This document shows, in pieces, positions 43,679 to 51,455 of a DNA stretch of 64,000 nucleotides. Positions within the stretch are counted from its first letter, which is position 1. Each line of letters begins with the position of its first letter. The notes under the pieces were generated by a model that was not told the DNA's origin, did not search any database, and saw only the letters and a list, made by a program, of their open reading frames with translations. Location: NCBI RefSeq assembly GCF_039544305.1, contig NZ_BAABLK010000091.1:1-64000 (forward strand). Direction: 5' to 3'. The position numbers and the translations under genes were made by a program. The DNA is from Paeniglutamicibacter antarcticus_C (GTDB taxonomy: Bacteria > Actinomycetota > Actinomycetes > Actinomycetales > Micrococcaceae).

Positions 43679-44350
43679 CTAGGCGTCCTTGATCTGCTGG
43701 CGAGATTCGCCACCTGCAGGCTCAAAGCCGGCAGCCTTTGCTGATTCAATGCTGTTGAACCAGAACTCGGCGACTGTCTGGTCGTACCAGGTCGAACCCG
43801 GTACGTGATACTTGTTGGCCTTGGCGTTCCCCTTGATGATGAAGCCCTCAGGAGCGTCTTCGCCTTCAACGGCCTTGACGGCGCCTTCGACTTCGGTCTT
43901 CTCGGCGGCCGGAGCGGCAGCCTTCTTGGCCGGAGCCTTCTTGGCGGCAGGAGCAACCGGGGCCGCGGCAGCGGCCTTCGGGGCGTTGACGTCAGCAGGC
44001 AGTGCGTTCTTGGCAACGGCAACCAGCGCGACGAATGCGTTGGCATCCGAAATGGCCAGCTCCGCCAGCATGCGGCGGTCAACCTCGACAGAGGCAGCCT
44101 TCAGGCCCTGGATCAGGCGGTTGTAGGTCATGCCGTTGGCCCTGGCTGCAGCGTTGATGCGCTGGATCCACAGGCGACGGAAGTTGCCCTTGCGCTTGCG
44201 GCGGTCACCGTAGCTGTAGACGTACGAGTGGAGCAGCTGCTCCTTGGCCTTGCGGTACAAGCGCGAGCGCTGACCGCGGTAGCCCTTGGCGCGTTCAAGA
44301 ATGACGCGACGCTTCTTATGGGCGTTGACTGCCCGCTTCACACGTGCCAC
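43679..44350 (-). CDS. rplT: Ribosomal protein L20 with C-terminal extension
   Basis: Residues 1 to about 117 are ordinary L20 (MARVKRAVNAHKKRRVILER, then RRKRKGNFRRLWIQRINAAA), which nucleates 50S assembly. Residues about 120-160 are an Ala/Lys/Pro linker. The last 60 residues (GFIIKGNAKANKYHVPGSTW, then AEFWFNSIESAKAAGFEPAG) form a small extra domain, seen also on some nucleases and other actinobacterial proteins, with the pattern KGN-YHxPGS-Y-WF-AxAAGF. Total length 223 against about 120 normally. Start is GTG with AGGAG seven bases upstream. Confidence 0.95.
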   Translation of the reverse strand: MARVKRAVNAHKKRRVILERAKGYRGQRSRLYRKAKEQLLHSYVYSYGDRRKRKGNFRRLWIQRINAAARANGMTYNRLIQGLKAASVEVDRRMLAELAISDANAFVALVAVAKNALPADVNAPKAAAAAPVAPAAKKAPAKKAAAPAAEKTEVEGAVKAVEGEDAPEGFIIKGNAKANKYHVPGSTWYDQTVAEFWFNSIESAKAAGFEPAGGESRQQIKDA

Positions 44351-44455
44351 GTGTGTACTCCTTTGTTTCTGTCTCGCCTAGCCGCAACATGGCGGGCTGG
44401 CGAAAATCTTTATGTGGTCGGAAGCCCGAGCGCGGGTTTCCAGGACGGACTGGTG

Positions 44456-44650
44456 TTAGAGACCGAGCATCCGCTTGATGGTCTTGACGTCCGCCTTGGC
44501 GACCATCTGGTCAGAAGCCAGGCGACGGGTAAGTCGTGAGGACTTGTGCTCCAGGTAGTGACGGCGGTTGGCCTGCTGGCGCATGATCTTGCCGCTACCA
44601 GTGAGCTTGAAGCGCTTCTTGGCGCCACTATGGGTCTTGAACTTCGGCAT
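44456..44650 (-). CDS. rpmI: Ribosomal protein L35
   Basis: A 64-residue basic protein of the large ribosomal subunit: MPKFKTHSGAKKRFKLTGSG at the start and KRMLGL at the end match L35 exactly in length and pattern. The ATG at 44650 has AAGGAG about ten bases upstream. It sits between infC and rplT in the conserved order infC-rpmI-rplT, 105 bases before rplT and 124 after infC, so all three are probably cotranscribed. Confidence 0.96.
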   Translation of the reverse strand: MPKFKTHSGAKKRFKLTGSGKIMRQQANRRHYLEHKSSRLTRRLASDQMVAKADVKTIKRMLGL

Positions 44651-44774
44651 ATCCGCCGTTCTCCTTACTTGCTCCCGGGGACCTGTCGGGCCGGGGGTTC
44701 TTGCGAACTCCCGCGTTTGGGGGAATCCGTGGTTCTGGTGTTGCTCTTGCGAGCGTGCCCTGCTCGGGGGGACC

Positions 44775-45770
44775 TTACTTGGTCGTCCCGGGCTTGGCTG
44801 CGCGGGTTGCGGGCTTGGGGCCCGGCTTGCCCGCTGGTTTTGGTGCCATGGCCGTTGGCTTCGGAATCGCCATCGGCTTGGGTGCTGGAACCGGCTTGGC
44901 TGCAACGACCGGCTTGGCGGCCGGAGCCGGGGTCGTTGCCGGCTTGCTGGCTGCCGGACGCACGGGCGCCTTGGCAACTGCAGGTCGGCTCGGAGCCTCG
45001 CGGGCCGGTGCTGCCTTGACGGGGGCCTTGGCCACTGGAGGGACTACCTTGGGTGCTGCTGCTGCGGCGGCCTCTTCGGCTGCTGCTTCCGCACGCACCT
45101 TGGCAAGCTTTTCCATGATGTCGGATTCGATGACATCGGCGACGGAGCCGCCTACCTCGCCCTGGGGCTCGGAGGTATCGATCTTCGCCTTGGGGTTGGC
45201 TGCCTTGGCCTTGTCCGCATCGCGCTGTTCCACGCGGCGGGCTTCGGCCTTGGCCTCCGCCTTGTTCTTCAGCGGGCCGACAACCATGACCATGTTGCGG
45301 CCATCGATGCGGGGACTTGACTCCACCGCGCCGACTTCGGCAACCGCCTCGGCAAACTTGTTCAGCAGGCGAATGCCCATTTCGGGACGCTGCTGTTCAC
45401 GGCCGCGGAACTGGATCATGGCCTTGACCTTGTCACCGGCTCCGAGGAAGCGAAGGGCGTGCCCGACCTTGGTCTCGTAGTCGTGCGTGTCGATCTTCAG
45501 ACGGAAGCGAACTTCCTTCAGGATCGTGTTGGTCTGGTTCTTGCGAGTTTCGCGAGCCTTGACGGCAGCCTCGTACTTGTACTTCCCGAAGTCCATCAAC
45601 TTGCAAACGGGAGGTTTCGCGGTAGGCGCCACCTCCACGAGATCAAGGTCGGACTCGACGGCAAGACGAAGAGCATCCTCAATACGGACAATGCCAACCT
45701 GTTCACCGGCAGGGCCGACAAGCCGCACCTCTGGGACGCGGATTCGATCATTAATGCGTGGATCGCTGAT
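44775..45770 (-). CDS. infC: Translation initiation factor IF-3 with long Ala/Pro/Lys tail, AUC start
   Basis: IF-3 binds the 30S subunit and checks the initiation codon. From the proposed ATC start the protein is 331 residues: DPRINDRIRVPEVRLVGPAG opens the N-domain, a lysine-rich linker follows, and the C-domain has VRFRLKIDTHDYETKVGHAL and MIQFRGREQQRPEMGIRLLN. About 180 residues make a normal IF-3; the remaining 150 are an alanine/proline/lysine tail of low complexity, typical of some Micrococcaceae. A rare AUU/AUC start is a known autoregulatory feature of infC. A longer frame from 45875 lacks similarity. Confidence 0.93.
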   Translation of the reverse strand: MSDPRINDRIRVPEVRLVGPAGEQVGIVRIEDALRLAVESDLDLVEVAPTAKPPVCKLMDFGKYKYEAAVKARETRKNQTNTILKEVRFRLKIDTHDYETKVGHALRFLGAGDKVKAMIQFRGREQQRPEMGIRLLNKFAEAVAEVGAVESSPRIDGRNMVMVVGPLKNKAEAKAEARRVEQRDADKAKAANPKAKIDTSEPQGEVGGSVADVIESDIMEKLAKVRAEAAAEEAAAAAAPKVVPPVAKAPVKAAPAREAPSRPAVAKAPVRPAASKPATTPAPAAKPVVAAKPVPAPKPMAIPKPTAMAPKPAGKPGPKPATRAAKPGTTK

Positions 45771-45781
45771 TAGTTGCTCCT
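45768..45781 (-). promoter_or_regulatory. Ribosome-binding site with AUC start codon of infC
   Basis: On the minus strand AGGAG (45781-45777), six bases and ATC (45770-45768) immediately precede the conserved SDPRIND sequence. No ATG, GTG or TTG in frame lies at a comparable place. IF-3 discriminates against non-canonical start codons, so this site gives negative autocontrol (known for E. coli infC with AUU; inferred here). Confidence 0.75.
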
Positions 45782-46055
45782 GAGTAGTTCGTAGTTTCAG
45801 GCCCCCGCAACAAAAGGAAAGGCCCTCGGCTGCTGGTGCAGGCGAAGGCCACAAACTCGATTGATGAAGTATCATCTAGCCAACCAATCCCGCGGGAAAG
45901 TTTGGCGCCGAATCTACCCGGCCGCCTGAATCGGCTGCTGCGGGTGGGAGTGGCCTCCACTTGCGTACTGATCCCATGCATGCCTGGTCGCTTCACCCTT
46001 TCGGACGTCACGGCCAAATACACGGATTCAGTCGGTCTATGGAAAGCTTAGCAGT

Positions 46056-46421
46056 ATGAGCACCCCTGAAACCAATCCGGACTCCAACAACGCCACCAAC
46101 GAAATTCGCGACATAGCCGAAGTGGCCGCCGTTGAAATCATCACCACCGCCGCCGTGCACCTCATGAGCGCCGCCGCAGTCAAATGCGGTCTGGCCGAGG
46201 GCCCGGACGCCGAGGAACTCAAGGACCTTGACGAGGCGCGCAAGCTTATTACCGCTTTGGCCGGCTTGGTCACCTCAGCTGCCCCGGAAATCGGTTCACA
46301 GCACGCTGGCCCGTTGCGCGATGGCTTGCGCTCGCTGCAGCTGGCTTTCCGCGAGGCCTCGGCCTACCCGGACGAGCCGGGCAAGGGCCCGGGCGAAAAG
46401 CTCACGGGGCCGGTGAACTAG
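46056..46421 (+). CDS. DUF1844 domain protein
   Basis: A 121-residue acidic protein of unknown function. The DUF1844 core is DIAEVAAVEIITTAAVHLMSAAAVKCGLAEG (quoted here only as its two halves: AEVAAVEIITTAAVHLMSAA and VKCGLAEG), followed by EELKDLDEARKLITALAGLV. The gene is divergent from infC across 285 bases, an arrangement conserved in Actinobacteria. It has no membrane span or signal peptide. A role near translation initiation is only suggested by location. Confidence 0.88.
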   Translation: MSTPETNPDSNNATNEIRDIAEVAAVEIITTAAVHLMSAAAVKCGLAEGPDAEELKDLDEARKLITALAGLVTSAAPEIGSQHAGPLRDGLRSLQLAFREASAYPDEPGKGPGEKLTGPVN

Positions 46422-46493
46422 CACCCGCGGTTTCCACCGGAGAGCGCAACGCCAAAGGCCGGTCGCGGCCGAGAGAAATCACATAGCCAGAAA

Positions 46494-46526
46494 CAGTAAT
46501 GCCCCGCCACCGGTGGGGCATTACTG
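46494..46526. terminator. Bidirectional hairpin between DUF1844 and MFS genes
   Basis: CAGTAATGCCCC (46494-46505) pairs perfectly with 46515-46526; the 9-base loop can add a few more pairs. The MFS gene on the minus strand ends 25 bases away. Confidence 0.65.
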
Positions 46527-46551
46527 CATTCGCGGACCTTTGCCCTCGTGA

Positions 46552-47907
46552 TCAGTCCTCGGCAAGAAGCGTGCGCACACGGCTGCGCGCTCGCCCACGG
46601 GCCCGCCGGCGACGGAGCTGCTGGGCGCCCAGGGCCACGGCACAAATGACGGCGCCGATCACGCCGACCGTGATGAATCCGGCGTTGGCACCGAACCCGT
46701 CCACTGTGGCGCCGGTAATCGGGGAACCCAACGCGGTGCCGCCGGTCAGCGCCGAACCGTACCATCCCATGGCCTCTCCCCGTCGCTTCTCCGCCACCAA
46801 GTCCGTCAGCCACTCCGAGGCAGCGGAGAGCACCGGGGCGCAGAGCATCCCGGAGGGGATCGAAAGCAGCGCCAAGGACCAGGTGTCCGTGGCAAAGGCC
46901 ATCGGGATGGTCAGCACCGCCATGGCCAGCAACAACACGATGGGTGAAACACGCCGGCTCAGGCTGCCGTAAACCAGTCCCCCAAGCAGTGAGGCCCCGC
47001 ACCAAAAAAGGAACACGATGCCAAGCTGTCCCTCGGACTGGTGCTCCTCAAGCAGCGAAAGGATCCCGACCTCCGTTCCCGAGAGCACCAGGCCTGCGCC
47101 CGATGAGGCGATGAACACGGCAATGACCGAGGCACTGATCCAGCCGAACTTGTCCCGGAAGTCCTCCCCGTGCGCCGCGATCCGCGCCCGCGTCGACTTG
47201 GCGCCGGCAAGGATCAGTTCGCCCTCGACACTGGCCAGGCCTCCTGGACTCGCGGCAATCAGCGAGGCCTCGGCGCCAAGGCGCTCCTCATGGGGATTCG
47301 GCTTCTGCGCTACGGCCCCGGGCTGGTCCGAGCGCGTGGGTGGATTCAGGATCATCAGTGCCAGCCCGCTCAGCGAGGCGGCCGCCGCGATCCCGATCAT
47401 GCCGATGGTGGTGTCCAATGAAGTGGCAACGATGCCTGCACTTGCGGGCCCGACGATGAAGACCAATTCGGTGGCCATCGCATCCAGCGCGAACGCCGAT
47501 CGCCGGTTGTCCCCCGTGGTCATCACTCCCAGGGAGGTACGCACCACGGAGAAGACGGGAACCGAGAAAAGCCCTCCAAGGAACACCAGGGGCAAAATCC
47601 AGGTGAAGGACACCTGCGGGACAATGCTCCATACCACCGCCTCGGCGATGACCGAGGGGATCAACGCACGGCGAAGGCCGTAGATGTCCACGATGTGCCC
47701 ACGCCAAGGAGCACCCAGCGCGATGCCGATGGTCATCAAGGCGACAACAAGTCCTGCCGAACCCCAGTCTTGGCCCAGGTCGTTGACCAGGTGAAGCAGC
47801 AGGAGCATTCCGACCGCGGAGTGCGGAAGCCGGGCCACCATGCCGATCAGCAGCAGGGGCGCTACCCCGCGTTGCTTCAGAAGTTGGCCATAGCGACCGA
47901 ACTTCAT
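46552..47907 (-). CDS. Major facilitator superfamily transporter
   Basis: A 451-residue inner-membrane transporter with about twelve spans. The loop motif between spans II and III is GHIVDIYGLRRALI, a degenerate form of the MFS G-x-L-a-D-r-x-G-r-r signature. A long hydrophilic loop (about residues 190-255) separates the two six-span halves. Its substrate is unknown; drug or small-metabolite efflux is common for this type. It overlaps the SseB-family gene upstream by four bases (ATGA), so they are coupled. Confidence 0.88.
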   Translation of the reverse strand: MKFGRYGQLLKQRGVAPLLLIGMVARLPHSAVGMLLLLHLVNDLGQDWGSAGLVVALMTIGIALGAPWRGHIVDIYGLRRALIPSVIAEAVVWSIVPQVSFTWILPLVFLGGLFSVPVFSVVRTSLGVMTTGDNRRSAFALDAMATELVFIVGPASAGIVATSLDTTIGMIGIAAAASLSGLALMILNPPTRSDQPGAVAQKPNPHEERLGAEASLIAASPGGLASVEGELILAGAKSTRARIAAHGEDFRDKFGWISASVIAVFIASSGAGLVLSGTEVGILSLLEEHQSEGQLGIVFLFWCGASLLGGLVYGSLSRRVSPIVLLLAMAVLTIPMAFATDTWSLALLSIPSGMLCAPVLSAASEWLTDLVAEKRRGEAMGWYGSALTGGTALGSPITGATVDGFGANAGFITVGVIGAVICAVALGAQQLRRRRARGRARSRVRTLLAED

Positions 47908-48818
47908 GAGGGCATGCCGGAACCGGATTCAGGATTGGACTTCAGCGCGACCTCGAGCGAGTCGACGTTTTGCACGAATTCTTCGATGGCGGAGAGCTTG
48001 GCATGGATCCGGGCGACGCATTCGCGGGCCTCGGCTTCCTCGATGCCAAGGGCGAAGGTGAACTCGAGACGCAGTTCCGGGCCCGGGCCCCCGCCGAGCA
48101 CGGCGGTGCCCTCGGCCGTGCGCGTGGCCACCCCGTGGCCGGGTTCCATATGGATCGAGGCTAGAGCGTCCTCGCTCAACGCCTGCTCGGCCACCACGGC
48201 GGCAAGGTCCTCGTTGAGGTAGCTGGGGATCCATTCGCGTTGCTGGGCCAGTGCCCACAGGCCCGGTCGGCGCAAAACAAAAGTGAAGTCGGCGCCCGGG
48301 TCCAGCACCAACAGATCTGCTTCCTCGCTGACGGCGGAAAGCGCGGCGCGCGGCGCGTATACGGCCACTGGCCTGGCCTCGGAGTGCCAGGCCTGCAGGT
48401 TGTCCACGCTGCTGAAGATGGGCAAGGCGGTCCGTCCGTCCGGTGCGGTGAGCGTCACCAGCGACATGTCTGCTTCCTTGTCCTCGGTGACGCCGTGTTC
48501 ACCCAGGCCGCCTTCGGCCAATTGGGCAACCACTGCGATGTAGACGCGTGTTTCGGCCAGTGCTGCCTGGACCAGCTGTTCGCTGCCCGTACCCGATTTC
48601 AGGGCTTCGAGGGCGGATTCGAGTTTCGCGTCGATCAGCCCGTCGTCGTTGTCGAAGTTGTGCAACGGGTTGCCTTCACCGCTAAGGTCCCGTCCGTCCC
48701 AGCTTTGGCCCGCGGAATCAGTTCTGCCGCCGGCGCGTGAAAGGGCCGCGGCGATATGTCCGGGCAGGTGTCGTTCGGATTCCTGGTTAAGGGGGGAAGA
48801 AGGAGAATTCGCGCTCAT
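47904..48818 (-). CDS. SseB-family protein
   Basis: A 304-residue cytosolic protein. The SseB N-terminal-like domain is seen around ALPIFSSVDNLQAWHSEARPV and LLVLDPGADFTFVLRRPGLWAL. The C-terminal third (AEGTAVLGGGPGPELRLEFT) continues the typical actinobacterial architecture. The first 60 residues are disordered and charged. Function is not known; SseB of enterobacteria was named for enhanced serine sensitivity. ATG at 48818 precedes MSANSPSSPLNQESERHL. It forms a two-gene unit with the MFS transporter. Confidence 0.85.
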   Translation of the reverse strand: MSANSPSSPLNQESERHLPGHIAAALSRAGGRTDSAGQSWDGRDLSGEGNPLHNFDNDDGLIDAKLESALEALKSGTGSEQLVQAALAETRVYIAVVAQLAEGGLGEHGVTEDKEADMSLVTLTAPDGRTALPIFSSVDNLQAWHSEARPVAVYAPRAALSAVSEEADLLVLDPGADFTFVLRRPGLWALAQQREWIPSYLNEDLAAVVAEQALSEDALASIHMEPGHGVATRTAEGTAVLGGGPGPELRLEFTFALGIEEAEARECVARIHAKLSAIEEFVQNVDSLEVALKSNPESGSGMPS

Positions 48819-49033
48819 GTGTTCATGCTATCTCGCGCCAAGTCCGCGGGCCGATCCCCCGGCGGGCATTGCCGGTGTCCGGCCCCATGTGTCCCGGGGA
48901 GTACCCCGGGGATCGGGTAAATTACCTAGTGTGGCTAAGCTCGCCCTAGGTGCGCTTCGTTCGCGGTTGGCTGCTCCTGGGCCCGTGGCCCGTGGCCCGG
49001 AACATCGTTCTTGGGCATCTTGCAGAACGGAAG

Positions 49034-49078
49034 CAAGACTTCAGGCAGGGTCGCGGTGCGGTCCTGCCTGAAGTCTTG
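49034..49078 (-). terminator. Terminator of the his operon segment
   Basis: A 16-bp perfect stem, CAAGACTTCAGGCAGG (49034-49049) with 49063-49078, and a 13-base loop lie 38 bases after the priA stop. The rest of the 298-base gap up to the SseB-family start shows nothing else beyond room for that gene's promoter. Confidence 0.75.
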
Positions 49079-49116
49079 GTGACTATTGGCTGCCCGGGAG
49101 GCAGTTGGTCTTCGTC

Positions 49117-49860
49117 TTATCGACGGCCTGCAACATCAAGGGCTTCGCCCATGGTGAACTTTCCTGCGTACAGGGCCTTGCCAACGATTGCACCCTCGAC
49201 GCCGTTGGGGACCAGTTCACGCAAGACGCGCAGGTCCTCAAGGCTTGAGATTCCGCCGGATGCGATCACTGGCTTGGAGGTGCGCTTGCACATCTCGGCC
49301 AGCAGTTCGACGTTGGGTCCGCGCAGTGTTCCGTCCTTGGTCACGTCCGTGACCACGTAGCGCGCGCAGCCGGCCTCTTCGAGCCGCGCCAGGACTTCCC
49401 AGATGTCCCCGCCTTCCTTGGTCCAGCCGCGGCCAGAGAGCGTGGTGCCGCGCACGTCGAGGCCCACTGCGATCTTGTCCCCGTGACGGGCGATGGCACG
49501 GGCGGTCCACTCGGGGTTTTCCAGGGCTGCGGTCCCCAGGTTCACTCGGGTCGCCCCGAACTCGAGGGCGCGCTCGAGGGATTCATCGTCGCGGATGCCG
49601 CCGGAGAGCTCAACCTTGATGCTCAGTTCCTTGGCGATGCGTCCGAGGATCTCGGTGTTGTGGCCACGGCCAAAGGCAGCATCGAGGTCAACCAGGTGCA
49701 CCCATTCGGCACCGGCGTTCTGCCACGACAGGGCCGCCTCGAGCGGATCTCCGTATCCGGTTTCGCTTCCGGCCTCGCCCTGGACCAGGCGCACGGCTTC
49801 GCCGTCGGCCACATCAACGGCGGGCAGCAATTCCAGGATGCTGTTTTTGTTCTCTGTCAT
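49117..49860 (-). CDS. priA: PriA: bifunctional HisA/TrpF isomerase
   Basis: A 247-residue TIM barrel that isomerises ProFAR in histidine synthesis. In Actinobacteria without trpF the same enzyme also isomerises PRA in tryptophan synthesis. Barrel motifs: LLPAVDVADGEAVRLVQGEA with the catalytic Asp, VELSGGIRDDES, RGWTKEGG, and VTDVTKDGTLRGPN with the second Asp. The RGWT loop arginine and tryptophan fit the PriA type. AAGGATC lies before the ATG. Whether trpF exists elsewhere cannot be seen, so dual use is inferred from the phylum. Confidence 0.93.
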   Translation of the reverse strand: MTENKNSILELLPAVDVADGEAVRLVQGEAGSETGYGDPLEAALSWQNAGAEWVHLVDLDAAFGRGHNTEILGRIAKELSIKVELSGGIRDDESLERALEFGATRVNLGTAALENPEWTARAIARHGDKIAVGLDVRGTTLSGRGWTKEGGDIWEVLARLEEAGCARYVVTDVTKDGTLRGPNVELLAEMCKRTSKPVIASGGISSLEDLRVLRELVPNGVEGAIVGKALYAGKFTMGEALDVAGRR

Positions 49861-49924
49861 GATCGATCCTTAGGTTCTGTGTCGGCGCTCGGCTGGGCAG
49901 CAAAACATGCCCGCCGGCCTGTGG

Positions 49925-50074
49925 TTAAAGCGTGAGGACGTAGGCTCCGAAGAGCGCCACACCTGCTAGCGCCCATGCGGTGATGATCCAGGAGATGTGT
50001 GCGCGTTGCTGGCGCATGGACAGCGCCCCGCCGCCCAGGATACCGGCGACGCCCATGAGAATGACTGACCACAT
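49925..50074 (-). CDS. 49-residue membrane protein between hisH and priA
   Basis: A short gene that is easy to miss: MWSVILMGVAGILGGGALSM, then RQQRAHISWIITAWALAGVA and LFGAYVLTL, ending TAA. It has two hydrophobic spans separated by an RQQRAH turn. The start lies three bases after the hisH stop codon, and the priA start is 64 bases downstream, so it belongs to the his transcript. No family could be named. Clean spacing, coding-like composition and the tight fit to hisH support it as real. Confidence 0.65.
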   Translation of the reverse strand: MWSVILMGVAGILGGGALSMRQQRAHISWIITAWALAGVALFGAYVLTL

Positions 50075-50077
50075 GAT

Positions 50078-50713
50078 CTAGAGGGTCTCCAACCAGTTGC
50101 GCAGCAAGCGAGCACCCGCATCCCCGGACTTCTCCGGGTGGAACTGCAGGGCGCACAGCGGACCGTTTTCGATGCCCGCGATGAAAGGGACCCCGTGCTC
50201 GGCCCAAGTGACCTGTGGCGGGGTCATCTTCGGTTGGGCGACCTCGAAGTTCCATTCCTGTACGGCGTAGGAATGCACGAAGTAGAAGCGTTCGTTCTCG
50301 ATCCCGGCAAAAAGCTTGCTTCCTTCGGGCGGTGTGACGGTGTTCCACCCCATATGCGGGATGACAGGGGCCTTGAGCAACTCCACGGTGCCAGGCCATT
50401 CGCCCAGTCCCGGGGTGCGTATCCCGTGTTCCACTCCTTCATCGAAAAAGACCTGGTGTCCGACACAAACACCGAGGACCGGTCGGCCCCCAGCGATTCG
50501 GCGTCCGATCCAACGTATCGCCCCGACGTCCTTGAGCGCCTGCATGACCGCGGCGAACGCGCCCACCCCGGGAACAAAGAGCCCGTCGCATTCGGCGATG
50601 TCCTCGGGCTTGGCCGAGAGCTTTACCTGTGCACCGGCGGCTTCGAGGGCTCTGACCGCGGATCGGACATTGCCCGATCCGTAGTCCAGGACCGTGACGG
50701 TCTTCGCTGCCAT
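50078..50713 (-). CDS. hisH: Imidazole glycerol phosphate synthase, glutamine amidotransferase subunit
   Basis: Releases ammonia from glutamine and passes it to HisF. The 211-residue class I amidotransferase has VPGVGAFAAVMQAL (oxyanion region), the nucleophile in GVCVGHQVFF and the His/Glu pair in ALQFHPEKSGDAG. The usual GICLGMQ is slightly altered to GVCVGHQ, as in other Actinobacteria. Its start codon directly follows the hisB stop (50714), so the genes are coupled. hisF is not in the window. Confidence 0.95.
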   Translation of the reverse strand: MAAKTVTVLDYGSGNVRSAVRALEAAGAQVKLSAKPEDIAECDGLFVPGVGAFAAVMQALKDVGAIRWIGRRIAGGRPVLGVCVGHQVFFDEGVEHGIRTPGLGEWPGTVELLKAPVIPHMGWNTVTPPEGSKLFAGIENERFYFVHSYAVQEWNFEVAQPKMTPPQVTWAEHGVPFIAGIENGPLCALQFHPEKSGDAGARLLRNWLETL

Positions 50714-51334
50714 CTACAGCGCGCCCTTGGTGGAAGGAATGGCATCGCCGATGCGCGGGTCCGGTTCCACTGCCTGGCGCAACGCCCGGGCAAGGGCCTT
50801 GAACTGGGCCTCGACGATGTGGTGCGGGTCGCGGCCGGCGATCACTGTCATGTGCAGGCAGATCTGTGCGTGAAGAGTCAGCGATTCAAAGATGTGGCGG
50901 GTCAGCGAACCGGTGAAGTGTCCGCCGATGAGGTGGTACTCCTGACCTGCGGGTTCCCCGCCGTGCACCAGGTAGGGCCGGCCGGAGATATCAACGACGG
51001 CGTTGGCCAGCGCTTCGTCCAGCGGGACGGTGGCTTCGCCGAAGCGGCGGATCCCGGCTTTGTTGCCCAGTGCTGTGCGCAGCACCTCGCCAATGGTGAT
51101 GGCTACGTCTTCGACGGTGTGGTGGGCGTCGATGTGGACGTCGCCGGTAGCACGCACGGTGAGGTCGATCAGCGAGTGCTTCGACAGCGCGGTCAGCATG
51201 TGGTCGTAGAACGGGACGCTGGTGCTGATTTCGGAGCGGCCGGTGCCGTCCAGATCGAGTTCGACAAAGACGGAGGACTCGCTGGTGACGCGTTCGAGGC
51301 GAGCGCGACGACCCGTGAGTAGTTCGGCAGACAT
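50714..51334 (-). CDS. hisB: Imidazoleglycerol-phosphate dehydratase
   Basis: Dehydrates IGP to imidazole acetol phosphate. The 206-residue protein has the metal-binding repeats FYDHMLTALSKHSLIDLTVR and HIDAHHTVEDVAITIGEVL, and the later histidine block VHGGEPAG. It is the monofunctional actinobacterial type without the phosphatase domain. ATG at 51334 is chosen because AAAGGA lies six bases upstream; ATG at 51340 would abut the site. The gap of about 120 bases to hisC is larger than elsewhere in the operon. Confidence 0.95.
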   Translation of the reverse strand: MSAELLTGRRARLERVTSESSVFVELDLDGTGRSEISTSVPFYDHMLTALSKHSLIDLTVRATGDVHIDAHHTVEDVAITIGEVLRTALGNKAGIRRFGEATVPLDEALANAVVDISGRPYLVHGGEPAGQEYHLIGGHFTGSLTRHIFESLTLHAQICLHMTVIAGRDPHHIVEAQFKALARALRQAVEPDPRIGDAIPSTKGAL

Positions 51335-51455
51335 GCACATTCCTTTGGATCAGGCGTTGAGAGTGGGGATGGCGGACAGTGACTGCGATGGGTCCCGGGT
51401 TCTGGAGGTGGAATCCTCCGTGCCGGCGGTTAGCGCCACTGTGTCAAGTTTAGCC

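Noticed and set aside
45771..45875. ATG-started longer infC
   Set aside because: The extra 35 residues do not resemble IF-3 and the Shine-Dalgarno sequence lies after that ATG, directly before the ATC.
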